Of a DNA stretch of 64,000 bases, positions 63,721-64,000 are shown in pieces (within the stretch, counting starts at the first letter, position 1; each line of letters starts with the position of its first letter). The notes below the pieces were generated by a model. The model made no database searches and was not told where the DNA came from. It saw nothing but the letters and a program-made list of their open reading frames with translations. Origin of the DNA: Urechidicola croceus (lineage in GTDB: Bacteria; Bacteroidota; Bacteroidia; Flavobacteriales; Flavobacteriaceae); assembly GCF_001761325.1 (NCBI RefSeq), contig NZ_CP017478.1, positions 1,819,501 through 1,883,500 on the forward strand. Direction: 5' to 3'. A program made the translations under genes and the position numbers.

Positions 63721-64000
63721 AATAACTCCGAATGATAGAACGCTGATTGAAAGTTACGTTTGAATTGGATATTTAAAAGCAATTATTACACGGAATTTTA
63801 ATCAGATTTTGAAAATTACTCTTGTGGAATTTAAGCCAGTTTGCGGAATTGATAAACTGAACCTAAAGATTAATATGGAAGAAAATATATTGCGGATTTT
63901 TCCACTCGAACGGAATTAAAAAATTACAACGGAATTTTACTCGGCTGAATAAAATTTAAATGGAATCTGAACGTGATTACTCAAATGTGTCGTTACAAAA
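63713..64000 (+). mobile_element. Partial cassette 15 (probably geneless)
   Basis: Begins at core GTTGGTTTC (63712-63720) and runs off the window. It contains diverged CGGAATT and ATTGAAAGTT elements like the geneless cassettes and no credible gene. Its attC-like end, expected to start with GAAACCAAC, is outside the window. Confidence 0.5.

Larger units (their letters stand above)
54477..64000 (+). mobile_element. Integron-like cassette array (14 complete cassettes plus one partial), CALIN-like
   Basis: The region is a head-to-tail array of units of 428-1373 nt. Unit boundaries are GTT cores at 54476, 54934, 55678, 56256, 56691, 57119, 57914, 58745, 59411, 60052, 61020, 61452, 61880, 62339 and 63712. 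Each unit ends with a 130-140 nt imperfect palindrome. The first 9-10 bases of a unit are complementary to the inverse core at its own end (for example GTTGTGTGCA with TGCACACAAC, GTTGGGTTT with AAACCCAAC), while the bases differ between units. This is what integron cassettes show. All genes lie on the plus strand. No tyrosine recombinase is present in the window, so the array either lacks an integrase or continues to one beyond 64000. Confidence 0.8.

Noticed and set aside
54476-64000. CRISPR array
   Set aside because: Repeats are 130-140 nt imperfect palindromes separated by hundreds of bases with genes between them, and no short direct repeats with uniform spacers or cas genes are present.
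54476-64000. Miniature insertion elements (MITE) with short inverted ends
   Set aside because: Terminal complementarity could suggest MITEs, but the end sequences differ from unit to unit while matching within each unit, there are no target-site duplications, and units are strictly head to tail in one orientation.
1-64000. tRNA and rRNA genes
   Set aside because: No cloverleaf with a TTCGA-type T-loop or rRNA-like GC-rich conserved block was seen by eye; a dedicated tRNA scan was not possible.

Overview
The window comes from an AT-rich member of the Bacteroidota, most likely a marine Flavobacteriaceae. The evidence is a SusC/SusD polysaccharide locus with GH16 enzymes, TAnnTTTG-type promoter boxes, little sign of Shine-Dalgarno sequences, and an extracellular contractile injection system (eCIS) of the DUF5908/DUF4255 type. 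Everything was read from sequence alone. Family names rest on motifs and domain order, not on searches.

Layout. (1) 1-4873 (+): a compact operon with a partial unknown gene, a site-2 protease with CBS domains, an ABC1/UbiB-like kinase, a CDP-alcohol phosphatidyltransferase and a membrane metallophosphoesterase; a membrane or lipid role is inferred. (2) 5002-9885: a small unknown gene on + and an eight-gene operon on - (DinB-like, MscS channel, CbpM/CbpA chaperone pair, cysteine-less ArsC-like protein, FMN-binding split-barrel protein, two small proteins). It is read from a good Bacteroidota promoter that abuts a Crp/Fnr-like palindrome. (3) 10026-14016: a ROK sugar kinase, then a three-gene MacAB/Lol-like ABC exporter. 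(4) 14084-26318 (-): a beta-glucan (probably laminarin) utilisation locus with SusC, SusD, a surface glycan-binding lipoprotein, two GH16 lipoproteins and a membrane-tethered beta-propeller/LuxR regulator.

(5) 26460-51354 (-): an approximately 25 kb eCIS operon encoding AAA ATPase, DUF4255 protein, sheath, two tube proteins, DUF5908, LysM cap protein, VgrG-like spike, PAAR tip, gp25, baseplate J, fibre-like protein, second large baseplate protein, tape measure, a membrane protein with a degenerate GH18-like domain, and a putative cargo. A DUF4157 cargo-like gene is divergent at 51540. The two putative cargos share an N-terminal motif at exactly the same residues (30-46), which suggests a loading signal. 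A gene resembling a pentameric ligand-gated channel follows at 53226.

(6) 54476-64000: the most unusual part. It is a head-to-tail array of 14 complete cassettes plus one partial. Each ends in a 130-140 nt attC-like imperfect inverted repeat, and each begins with a GTT-initiated core whose 9-10 bases are complementary to the inverse core at that same cassette's own 3' end, although these bases differ from cassette to cassette. That covariation is the signature of integron gene cassettes. No integrase lies in the window, so this is a CALIN-like array or the distal part of an integron. All cassette genes point the same way (ParD/ParE toxin-antitoxin, two HEPN-motif proteins, a cation transporter, several unknowns). 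Six complete cassettes (and probably the partial one) carry no gene and share a CGGAA-rich repeated sequence.
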